Source of the DNA: Polychytrium aggregatum
Lineage: Eukaryota; Chytridiomycota; Chytridiomycetes; Polychytriales
Assembly (NCBI RefSeq): GCF_025602895.1
Contig: NW_026516223.1
Span: 434,001-498,000, forward strand
Direction of reading: 5' to 3'
DNA: 64,000 nt
The notes under the pieces: generated by a model
Databases searched by the model: none
What the model saw: only the letters and a program-made list of their open reading frames with translations
Told to the model about the DNA's origin: nothing
Shown here: piece by piece, positions 1-10,250 of the stretch
Layout: every line of letters begins with the position of its first letter
How positions within the stretch are numbered: the stretch's first letter is position 1
Position numbers and translations under genes: made by a program

Positions 1-731
1 AGCGGACGGTAGTCCAGCCCAAACATTTCAAAGAGCTCCTGATCCTCGTCGCGAGGCTTCGCCACGAGGGGTATCTCCACCTCTGGATCAGGCGGCGGAG
101 AGAGCAGGTGCGCAAACTCAGAGATCACGGCTGTTGTCCGGATGCTCTTGTCGTCAATCAACGAATCGAGTATGACGTTCACAAACTGCTCGAGTGTTCG
201 ACTGGACCCGTTGTTCGGCTGAGGATGTATCAAAAGGGCGGGCTTGGGAGAGGGCGCAGGCTGTCCAGATGTGGTGTCATTGAAGTTGACTGGCGAAGGG
301 GTGGACGAGGGCAGCACTGCGGATGCGGTCGTCTGGCTTTGTTCCTTGGGAGCGATTGGCGAGCAATGATCGCTTGGTTTTTCATGCTTTAGGTCGGACA
401 AAGGTTTTGGGAGGCGGGGTAGAGGCTTGGGCTCCTCCACCTTTTTAACCTTAGCTTGCTTGGATGGATATTGTCTCTGTATCAGCTGACCCAGGTTTTT
501 TGCGTGCGGTAGGGCACTTGTAAGCTTTGAAGCCGTGAGTGTGGAAGAATCCTCTGTTCGGTTCACATTGGGCAGAGGGTCCTCGGTCTTGCCTGGAACA
601 GGAGGATTTAATTTGAGTTGCTTTGCTACTGCTTTGATTGTTCCCGGCAGTTGACGATTCGAAGCGGTCAGCTTCGTTGGAGTATCCAAGGCTGGTATCG
701 GGATTTGTTGCTTTTGCTGTGGCGGCTGTTG

Positions 732-829
<98 letters not shown>

Positions 830-920
830 GCTGCTGCTGTTTCTGTTGCTGCTGTTGCTGCTGTTTTTGTTGCTGTTGTTGGAGAAGCAATTGCTGTTGA
901 AGTTGCTGTTGCAGTTGCTG

Positions 921-971
<51 letters not shown>

Positions 972-3385
972 GAGAAGGTGCTCCTGCTGCCTTTTGCGCT
1001 CAGTGTTATGCTGGTGCGCCATCTGAAACAGCGTCATCAACAGGCTTCGCAGCTGCTTGGCTCTTTCAACGTCAACGATGAAGATGCCCGCATCGAGAGC
1101 ACGCTTTTGCATCTCGTACATGATCCGCTGGGAGGCGAGTGTTGCGGCAGGGTTCAGAAAAACGATGAATGCACTTGGTTACTCATGGCTGAAGGAGCCG
1201 AACAACCGAGAAGTTGTACAAAGAGGACGACTACGGAGCCTCCTGCAGCCAGCCAGCCAGCCAGCCAGCCGGCAGGAAGTTACGGTGGCGCTGCTTTCAA
1301 ATAGACCCTAGAACCACTTACGCAGATGTAAACCTTCTCGATCTGCGCAATTTCGCGATTGGGCTCATCGGTTCGTGTCGACGTGCCAAATGTCCGGAAG
1401 GCCTCAAACAGGGTATCCAAGCGATCATACATCTTCTGCATCTCCTGCCACTGGAGCACCGTGAATATATATATCATCGTCAGATACGTGGCGACGCCGG
1501 TTCGATCGAAACACTTTGGTCCACAAAGCAGCACGAGACATGGCCATCACATTACCATTCCTCGGACGGTAGCCTGGTCTGCTGCACTCAAGTTAAGAGG
1601 GGTCGAAAGCTGCTGCTGGACGGCGGACACTAGCAAAGCAAAAGGACGCCCGTCAGCAAGTGTAGATCGAGGGAGGTCAGCTGGAAGGATTAGTCGCGGC
1701 ACTGTTGGTCGCTGCAAATCCCGCCGAATCGCGCGCAGAAGATCTTACACGACGCGGTGAAGTTTGGCGATTGAGTCAGAATGTACTTCAATCTGCACCC
1801 AAAGAAGGACAAAGCCCAAGGAGGTTAGCTGGAGCATGCGACTGGAGTGTGTCTGGCAGCGGCTTTGGGTCCCAACACGCTGGACTTACTGCGGAGTTAT
1901 GGCGAGCTATTCGCGGAGTGAGAGGAAGGTGATGCTTTAGTCATAATGAGCCAGAAATTGGGTAATCAAGCCGATCTGGAGACTGGCATGCGGTCATCGG
2001 CTCTCAGGTTGGATTTGACACGCTTAAAAGGCGCGAGTATCTGCAGGAACATTTACCTTCAATGCATTAGGAGGGGTTTGATTCTCTGCACAAACAGGCA
2101 ACTCTGTTAGCGCTTGAAACGGTTATCCGCCCTCGGTAATTGTACTGCAATCCAATACACCTGTGCCAGGTGGGGGCTCGGGACGAGGCGTACACTGGAT
2201 AATAGACGGAGGGAGACGAGACTCTAGGTATCAAGGCGGCTACTTACGTGCTAGGGACGGGGCAGGAGACGGAACTGACTTTGCCGGCTGTACTACTGGG
2301 ATGCTTTGGGACGACCAGTTCAGCCCCAGCGCAGGCCCTGCGGTATTCGAACTCGGGACATGGGTCAAGCCTTGTGACTGCTGCGACGGCTGTTGGGACA
2401 GAATATCGGCCGATAATTGCTTCGGAAGTTGTAATGCTCTGAGACCCGGTGAGATTTCCTGCTTCGGGACTACTGTTTTACGCATAAATACGAGCTTTAG
2501 CATGAAGTGGCCATCGGACATAGCACGTAAGCGGCAAGATACTCACAAATCGCTTCCTTCAGCTTATTGACTCTCTCGACAAGTGCGTCGTGGTATAGAT
2601 TCTTCGGAGGGGGGGAGGCACAGTCAGTTGCGGATCAACACCATATCGAGTTGAAGCCCATTCCCTTTTGCATCTACGAGATGTTGTTGGTAAATTTACC
2701 TTTTGCTGCTTGGCGTTGGAAAAGATATCGGCTTCGTAGACCTTTGCAGCGTCCTGGAGTCGCTCCTGAGTGTTTTTGGGGTCGTTGCTCAGTGATTTGA
2801 GGACTTCCATGCTGTTGAGCAAGAAAGCAAAAAGAGAACGAAAGAAACAGTTGGCGGGTCAGTCTCGGAAGCGTACACAATTCATGAAATCGCAAATCCA
2901 TTCGAGAGTGGTGGCATGCGACTCACAGCAACATTACTGCTTGACGACGATCGTCATCTGTTATTTGGGTCGGATTGGCCTTGTTGAGCTGCTGCTGTTG
3001 CTGAAGTTGCTGCTGTTGCTGCTGAAGCAGCTGCAGCGCTTGTTGTTGGAGCTGCTGAGGCTGCAACTGTTGCTTTTGTTGCTGCTGTTGTTGATGCTGC
3101 TGAAGTTGCTGCTGCTGCTGCTGCTGGAGGAGCTGCAGCGCTTGTTGTTGTTGATGTTGCAATTTCTGTGCGCTTTGCTGAATCTGTAGCTGCTGTTGTT
3201 GCTGTTGCTGCTGCTGTTGTTGCTGCTGTTGTTGCTGCTGTTGTTGCTGCTGTTGTTGCTGGATTTTTTGAATTTGCTGGAGCTTCTGCAACTGAGCAAA
3301 TGCTTGCGATGACTGCTGAGGCGAAATCTGGGGAAAGGCGCGCTGAGGATCCAGTTTCTTGGACTGGCTGGAGAGTTGTTGCTGC

Positions 3386-3450
<65 letters not shown>

Positions 3451-3655
3451 TTGTTGTTGTTGTTGCTGAAGGAGTTGCAATGTCTGTTGCGTTTGCTGCG
3501 CTTGGGTCAGTTGCAGCTGCTGCTGCTGCAGGGCAAGCTGGATCTGCTGATTCTGCTGATTCTGCTGGGTTTGGCTCTGTTGGGCTTGCAGGCGGAGAAG
3601 GGTCTCAATATGGGCTTTGGTGAGCTGCTGCTGCTGTTGTTGTTGTTGCTGCTGC

Positions 3656-3696
<41 letters not shown>

Positions 3697-3952
3697 TTGC
3701 TGCTGCTGGCGTTGCAAGACTCTCATGATATTTTCATTTGAATTAGCAACAGGCGAGTTGAATTGTCCAAGCGCCTGATTTGCTGGAGCTTGGCCGATGA
3801 TCTGATGGCCTTGCTGTGCGATAGGCAGTGAGCCGAGCATAACACTAGAGCTGAGCTGCGCCAGCTGCTGGCTGGTAAGTTGGGACAAAACCGAGCCATT
3901 TGTGGCCTGGCCCTGCAGCCCTAGCTGGAGAGGCGAGTTTTGTTGCTGCTGT

Positions 3953-4014
<62 letters not shown>

Positions 4015-4263
4015 TTGCAACTGTGACGAGGAACCAAAGGTCAAGGCAGCGAGCAATTGTGAATAACACGTCCTGAATGATCGCATATCTACAGGGGACT
4101 CTCCGAACAGAGCTGTGTCTGCAGTGGACACGACAGCGTCGGCATTCGGCAAGAGCACCAGGCTCGAGGAAAAGAGAGGCTCGCAGGGTTGCCGTAGGGG
4201 GGGAGCGGACGGCGACAGATTCCCCACCTGGCCGAGGAGGATGCTGGCCACCAGAGGATTCAT
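1..4263 (-). CDS. MED15: MED15-like Mediator tail subunit, polyglutamine-rich, C-terminus beyond the left edge
   Basis: Probable Mediator tail coactivator that binds activators through a KIX domain. Exons in order of translation: 4263-2927, 2811-2700, 2601-2547, 2472-2248, 2085-2057, 1906-1890 (17 nt), 1792-1749, 1629-1556, 1444-1322, 1127-<1; all phases agree, giving over 1,047 residues. Residues 1-430 are mostly Gln tracts. A KIX-like segment follows across exons 1-3 (DDDRRQAVMLL, then YEADIFSNAKQQ, then DALVERVNKLKEAI), as in fungal Med15/Gal11. Gln/Pro/Ser linkers, another long Gln tract (about 960-720) and an acidic tail (EDQELFEMFGLDY) come next. In yeast the KIX is N-terminal; here a Gln region precedes it, so an internal start near 2.9 kb or a fused upstream exon is possible. 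The family call rests on motif resemblance. Confidence 0.65.
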
Positions 4264-5042
4264 TGCTGGGTACAGTCAAGCACACCCGGGCACGGGCCTG
4301 AGTGAGCAGTGGATTTCTGTGTTCTGGGTTTGGGGCTCGGCGAAAGACAAGCGGCGCTGCTGAGGATGGATGTCTGCTCGGATCGGGCGTCTGCTTGAAT
4401 CGGGCTGATCGAAAGAGCAGCCGCCCAGCCCAGCCCAGCCCAACCCGGCCAGAAGACGCTTGGCGCACGAAAGAAGCCGGTCACGTGGACGGCCCCGCCA
4501 TTCGTCCCGGACAACGACCGCGCCACCAAGGACGGCCTGCACGACAGCGATGATACCGCACCACCAGGGTATGCGAGTGGTGCAAATGGTGCAAATGGTG
4601 CGGACCAAGCATGGCACACGCAACAGTGCCCGGCAGCGATTGGAGCTGATACCCTCGGTATGTCCCGCGAATGTCGCCCGCGCTTCTGGTATATTCCCAC
4701 GCCGGTACTCCGGTATTCGGCTGGCGGCGGTTGCAGACATCACTTGCCTTTGGCCCGCCCAAGCAGCGCTGTGTCATGCACTCAGCCCCGCTCGATATCG
4801 TTGCTGGTGGTCTCGCCCAGTACTGCCAGTTCCGCCTGTTCCCACGGACCGGCGCCGTGTTTTGCTGCGACGCGGCACCGTGGTACCGTGCGACGCTGTG
4901 TCTGCACACCCCGCGCAACGTGTCTTCCAGGCGCGCGAGCCCACGGGCGCATCCTGGTCTTCTGCGCTGGTTGCACCCACGGCGGCCTCTGCCTGCATCT
5001 CGCCCAAGGCCATCGTCGTCTGCGCCCACCGCTGTCGCCGAG
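4264..5042. other. Divergent spacer between MED15-like gene and first AAAP transporter
   Basis: No convincing gene. Open frames on both strands are compositional and lack splice-consistent continuation. It probably holds the two divergent promoters. Confidence 0.4.
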
Positions 5043-8000
5043 ATGGCCACCAACGCCAGCAGCGGCCCCGTCAGGCGAAACACCACACTCAAAATCGTGA
5101 GTGCGTCGGCCCCTGGATGAGCCCGCCTGGGTGCGCCGGCTCTCGGCTCGTTCGGCCGTGCATTTGCTGGAAGCCAGGGGCTTTCGCCCTGCCATCTGGC
5201 TCTCTGGCTCTTTGACGTCGCTCTGCTTCCCTCCCGCTTGCCCCTACCGATCCGCTGATCCGCTGATCCGCTGATCCTGCTTGCCGACACAGCTCCAATC
5301 GACCAAAAATATCGGCTTTGCAGCTGGAATATGCTTTCTCATCAACGGAATGACTGGCCCCGGCTTGGTTCAGACCACAGCCATGTACCAGAGCGCCGGG
5401 TGGATCCTGCCCACGTTCTGCTACATCCTGTTTGCTGTTGTCTCGGGCATGTCGGTGCTGTTCATCATGGAGGCGATGCAGAAAATCCCCGGCAACAAGC
5501 ACTTCCAGGGCGTTGTCGAGTACGCCACGCTCTTCAACTTCTACTTTGACAAACCTCTACACATAACGAGCCAGTTCCTGCTCTACGGCGCCCTCATGTC
5601 GAACGCCGTCCAATGTATTGTCCTTGTTGCTCAGGTAAAGCCAGTCCACGGCGCTGCGGCCCCATTGGCCCACCGGTTCAGTTTGCTGCAGCGGCAGAGC
5701 CATGCTGTATGACATGTACCTGCCATTTGGTTCGAATAGCCAGATCTAATCATGAGTTGTTGGATCCTCTGGTTTCCGACATCCTCTTGGCAGAGCATCG
5801 ACAACATGCTCGTCGACATTTTCAAGTTTTCTTGGGGCGTCTCTTGGTCCCTCAAGTCCATCGTGGTTCACCAGAGCGGACAGGGCCCATCTCCGTTCAA
5901 TGACTATATGATCCTTACTCTGGGGTTGCTGGTGGGTGTCCTCACGGTCGCTATCCCACGAGCAGCGGACTGAATGCCTTGCCATGCGATGCAGCATGAG
6001 GTGCTGTGGACGGTTTGCGGGGAGTATGCCCAACCAAGGTCACCTCCTAGGGCCGAGCCGGCCGGACGACACCCGCTTACTTTGAACTCGTCCGCAGGTT
6101 GTCTTGGCATTCACGATTCCCTTTCTTTTCTTGTCCCTCGGAGACAACATCAATCTGCAATTTGGTACGGCCTGGGACACGCGATGCATCTATCCTAGAG
6201 CCTTGTCCGGGCTGATCCCATCGCAGCCCGCCGCTAACCACCATCCGTATCCACGTGTGTCAGTCTTTGCCATCCTCAGTGGCGTGATCGTCCTGGTCTG
6301 GCTTGGACTCAGTGCCAGGATGATTGTACTCCGGGGCTTCGAGCAGCAACTCGAGCAAAACGTGCCTCTCTTCAGCTTGTCTGGCGTCGGAAATGTGATG
6401 GGTCCTGTGCTGCTCAATCTGGCTTTCACGCAAGTCGTGCCCTCCTGGGTGAATCTGAAGGTATGCATGGCCTCTGTAGCAAAGTGGGGCAATCCAATCG
6501 ATTACTGCTCGGTTCCTTGATTTGTTCTGACGACCAATTCTCGGACTGCCACACAGCGCGCCGATGTCAAGCCCCACACGACCATCACCACGTCACTGTA
6601 CATCGCCACGGCCCTGTATATCTTGGTTGGATTTTTCCGTAAGCTAGTCAAGATCGCGCCTCGCTTGTTTGGCAGCCTGATATCATATCCCCTACAGCCA
6701 CGCGCGAACCACACGCTCGACCTACCCACGCTATCAAGCGATCTGCGGCAGCTGGCCGCCGATCCTACATATCAGTCGGAGCTAACATCGGTGCTCTTTT
6801 TTCTCCGTATCCCGCAGCCGCGGTCGCCTTCAGCAATGTCTCCGACTCGATTATCCCGCCGCTGACGACTCCTCAGCCTGGATTTCCGGCCTCGGCTGTG
6901 ATCGCCAAGATCAGCGCATATGCATACACCTTGATTATGCTCTTGCCGGGTATCCCCGTGTTCATGGTTGTGCAGTACGATAATTTTTGCCAGAATCAAA
7001 TCATGGGAAAGAGTAAGTAGCTCGTGGGCACAGATACCTGCCGTGCACAGCATCCGATCCAGATCAGCGCAGCCCGACGCAGTCCTATTTCAGTCCGATC
7101 TCATCCTTGGACTAACACCCACCTTGACTCATGCAGCACTCTCTGGATTCATGTGCTTTGTGCTTCCGTGGATCGCTGTCGCTGCAATCCCGCTCCAGAC
7201 AAGCGGCGTGATCTTCGGGCTGTTCCTGAACTGGACTTCGGCCATTTTCGTCAGTGCAGCAAACTTTATCCTTCCGTTTCTTGTGTATCTCCGATGCCAT
7301 CAGTTCCGCAAGAAATACGAAGAGTCTCGAGGTAGTTTTAGCCGTGATGCGTGGGGTCATCTGGCGCGAACGATCATCTGAAGCATCTGACTGGGATGTT
7401 ATCTGCGCGCGTCCTCCGAATCGGTTGATACCCACCAGCCTTGGAGAGAAAACACTGACTTGAATGCGAATCGATCTAACTTTCTGGTATACCAATGGCG
7501 TTGCTTCTCTGCAACCTAGAGCTGACCCCGAACCAGAGGGCATTGCTCCGAGTCGTTCATCAAAACTCAAAGGTCATTACCGACCGTCTTGACCAAATCG
7601 ATCATTTGCTCCAACCCGGCCAGTTTGGCACAGCCCCGCGAGGTGACCACCCCGACGATGATAAGACTCAAGTTGAGTCCGAGGAGCCCAAGCCTGTTGA
7701 GACCTCGCCACACAAGCCCTCGGTCCCTGGCTTGCCCAGGTTTGTGGAACGAACAATGACCTTTGGCGACGACAGCTCCATTCAAGGCACATACCAGCGA
7801 GCCGACGATAGCCATGCGCCTGCGATCCCATTCAAAGAGTGGGGCCATGCCCACGGCTCAGATCCTCACCTCCCGTCGACCCTGGGCCCCTCTGCTGCCC
7901 TGACGGCGCCTCGGTCGATCCTGAGTCGCACACCCAGTCCTGGACCTCGCTTCGAGCATACCGATACTCGGTCCAATGCCAGTGCGTCGGAGAGCCCCGT

Positions 8001-8715
8001 GTTGACATCCCTGCGCTTCAGTGAGCCTGTTCGCGATGCTGCAACAAGCAGCACCGACGTCCCCGCTCGAAATCTTTCGTCGTCGCTTGCTATCGCCTCG
8101 TCCTACAAGCGCCCACAGCAATCCTACTCTGTTGATGCCGGCACTCTGCGCAGCCTCCTTGACCTCAATCTCGACGAGGTGGCCGGCAACGTCAACACCA
8201 CTTATGTGACCCGAAAACGTCTCACGGTGAAGCGCTCCAGCAAAAACCCGGCCAGACGATCGACTGGCAGGGGCCGTGACGAGGAACAGCCTGACGAGCC
8301 GGAACCTGTCGCGCTCGTGTCCGTCGAGTCCATCGAGCAGCAGCCCGCGGAGGCAGGCAACACCGATGCCACATTGACCGCCAACGCTGTTGAGACGGAC
8401 AAGATTCAGTTCGAAGACGGCGAAGCCCTCAACGAAACCAGCGGCGGAAAGTCGCTGTTCCGTCCGGAGATAACTGCCCAGGGTCAGTCTGCCCTCAATA
8501 GTTCAAGACCACAAGATATCAAGAACATTACCCTGGGCCGCCACCCAGAGTTCCGCTCCCCATTCTTCCGCGCTGTTCCCGAACACAAGTACATACAGTC
8601 CGACCGTGTTGCGATCGGGTTCATGGTCTTTTCGATCCTGGTTTCGCTCGCCAATCTCTGCTTTGTCATTCAGCAGACCATCCAGACTTTTACCTCGCCT
8701 CGGCCGTCCAATTGA
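5043..8715 (+). CDS. AAAP-family amino-acid transporter, copy 1
   Basis: Membrane amino-acid/proton symporter-type protein (Aa_trans fold). Exons 5043-5096, 5293-5634, 5794-5931, 6098-6164, 6264-6460, 6557-6638, 6818-7012, 7137-7331, 7520-8715 give 821 residues with consistent phase. The first transmembrane segment carries FLINGMTGPGL, the unwound-helix motif of the family; further hydrophobic segments include VVLAFTIPFLFLSLG, LLNLAFTQVVPSWVNLK and LPWIAVAAIPLQTSG. After the tenth or so helix a hydrophilic tail of roughly 330 residues intervenes before a last helix (IGFMVFSILVSLANLCFV) close to the C-terminus, which is longer than usual for the family. It is a tandem paralogue of the gene at 12.9-16.6 kb, sharing splice positions. 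Substrate cannot be read from sequence. Confidence 0.85.
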
Positions 8716-9088
8716 TTCACTCGGCCCTGCGAGGGTGATTGCCCGCACCTGTTACTTGTCCCTGATGTTGTCACTGGCTATACTGCTCTTTCTCTCTTTC
8801 TCTTTCCCTCTGTCTATTGCTCTGTCATATCTAGAACCCGTCTTTGGTTTGTTGCTTGTTGCCACTTGTCGTCGTCGTGCCCGTCTCATTTGGTCCTGTT
8901 TTCGAAGCGTTCACTTGTTGTGCCTCGGTTGTTTCATTCCTCAAGTACAGCCTGGTCGCCGTCCTTTCGTATATTTGCTCAGTCCGTCGTGCTATGAGGC
9001 CGGTGTTGCTGCGTCGGGCTGCATGTCCGTTCTGTTCCAACGTTGCATCGTTCTGCATAACGACACGAACAAAGCGGTGCGTATCCAT
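8716..9088. other. 3' flank of transporter copy 1
   Basis: Presumed 3' untranslated and spacer sequence up to the transposon. No gene seen. Confidence 0.4.
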
Positions 9089-9090
9089 TA

Positions 9091-9116
9091 CGGGCGATCC
9101 AATAAAAAACGGGACA
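9091..9116 (+). repeat. Left terminal inverted repeat of Fanzor transposon A
   Basis: 26 bp ending inward in AAAAAACGGGACA, followed by CCC. The outer nine bases are diverged from the right end. The same register is found in the left end of the miniature element (CAGCGTTTCC outer, GGGACA inner). Confidence 0.8.
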
Positions 9117-9173
9117 CCCAGGTTTTGACCATTGATCGAATATTTTGTTACCCAATGTTATCGCGCGCTGGCC

Positions 9174-9980
9174 ATGACCATTCGCCACACATCCGACTTT
9201 CGCACCGCCGCATTGCGATGCTACGCCCTCATCCATAGCCTGCGTAAGGTCGCCTCCATATTCAGTGTATCCAAGAGCACCATCCATCGATGGCACCGAG
9301 GATGCAAGCTGGATGACCCATCCCGAGTCCCAGCTCGCAGATCCACTTTCTTCGAGCAGGCATGTCCAGTCATTCGCACCCTGATTGAACAGGACCCGTT
9401 CCAGACTGGTCCTGTGCTGCGATGCAAGCTCGAGTCCATCCTCCAGAGGAAAGTTTCACTCTCACTCTGCCACACTGCCATCCACCGAGCAGGTCTCTCA
9501 CACAAGAGGGCAACACACCTCTACAAGTCCAAGCGACTGGATGAGCGAGTGGCACAGTTCAGGGACCAGGTCCGCTCCATTGACCCGCGGCGATTCGTTT
9601 TTGTCGACGAGACAGGGATCAGGAGATCCATTTTCCCTCTCTACGGATACTCACCGAGGGGTGCTCCGCTTCGCCAGCGCAATCACATGAAGCACAAGTC
9701 TGTCTCGGCTGCATTTGCCATCAACCACTCTGGTGTGCTGCATCGCATGTACATCCCCACATCATTCAAGACACACTCGATGGTCGAGTTCTTTGAGCGA
9801 GCGAGCTTCCCAGACGACTCTGTGATTGTGATGGACAATGTCAGCATGCATAAGACAAGGGCTGTCCTGGACTGCATCGAGCGCCGAGGATGGTCAGTGA
9901 TCTTCACCCCACCTGCCTCGCCCGACTTCAATCCCATCGAGAACTTCTTTGGGGTTGAGTCCCCACCGATTTGGGGTTGA
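9174..9980 (+). pseudogene. Tc1/mariner DD34E transposase, truncated after the catalytic glutamate
   Basis: Transposase that would cut and rejoin the element ends. ATG at 9174 is chosen over upstream non-ATG codons. The N-terminus has a helix-turn-helix (RKVASIFSVSKSTIHRW). The DDE catalytic residues are visible: Asp in FVFVDETGIRR, Asp in VIVMDNVSMHK and Glu in SPDFNPIENFF, with 34 residues between the second Asp and the Glu, as in Tc1-type enzymes. The 268-residue frame then runs into a 22-bp tandem repeat and stops (GVESPPIWG), so roughly 30-50 family-typical C-terminal residues are absent, and no continuation is found downstream. Probably inactive. Confidence 0.85.
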
Positions 9981-10013
9981 GTCCCCATCATTTTGGGGTT
10001 TAGTCCCCCAATC
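9948..10013. repeat. Three 22-bp tandem repeats at the transposase break
   Basis: Units at 9948-9969, 9970-9991 and 9992-10013, each beginning TTTGGGGTTGAGTCCCC (third unit with one change and a one-base shift in the C run). Each unit holds a small imperfect inverted repeat, GGGG...CCCC. They replace the transposase 3' end and lie about 240 bp upstream of the Fanzor ATG. Confidence 0.9.
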
Positions 10014-10116
10014 AAGCCGCCATTTTCGCGTTCACATCCCTGGCTTGAACCTCTCGGCGATTTTTGAACAGGTCGCTTCCCCAACCAGCCCGCGCAGACG
10101 GGCTCCTGCTCTCGGG

Positions 10117-10123
10117 TATAAAT
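10117..10123 (+). promoter_or_regulatory. TATA box for the Fanzor gene
   Basis: TATAAAT within CTCGGGTATAAATGTCCC, followed by a pyrimidine-rich stretch and then the Fanzor ATG about 130 bp downstream. The spacing suits a core promoter; inferred only. Confidence 0.45.
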
Positions 10124-10250
10124 GTCCCACCTTCGTCCTGCTGCTTTCTTCCCTCATCTCGCCTTGATCTGATCATTCGCGCCATTGTACGATAAAAAAG
10201 TCTCTGCTCTGACCAGTACCACTGGCAGGCACCCAGCATTCTCTGCCCCC

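Noticed and set aside
618-1081. Plus-strand poly-Leu, poly-Ala and poly-Val frames
   Set aside because: They are the antisense of CAG-repeat Gln tracts in the minus-strand MED15-like gene.
3376-3741. Plus-strand poly-Leu frame
   Set aside because: Antisense of a MED15-like Gln tract.
5690-5760. tRNA-like GGTTCGAAT segment
   Set aside because: No acceptor stem or anticodon arm; it lies in an intron of the transporter.
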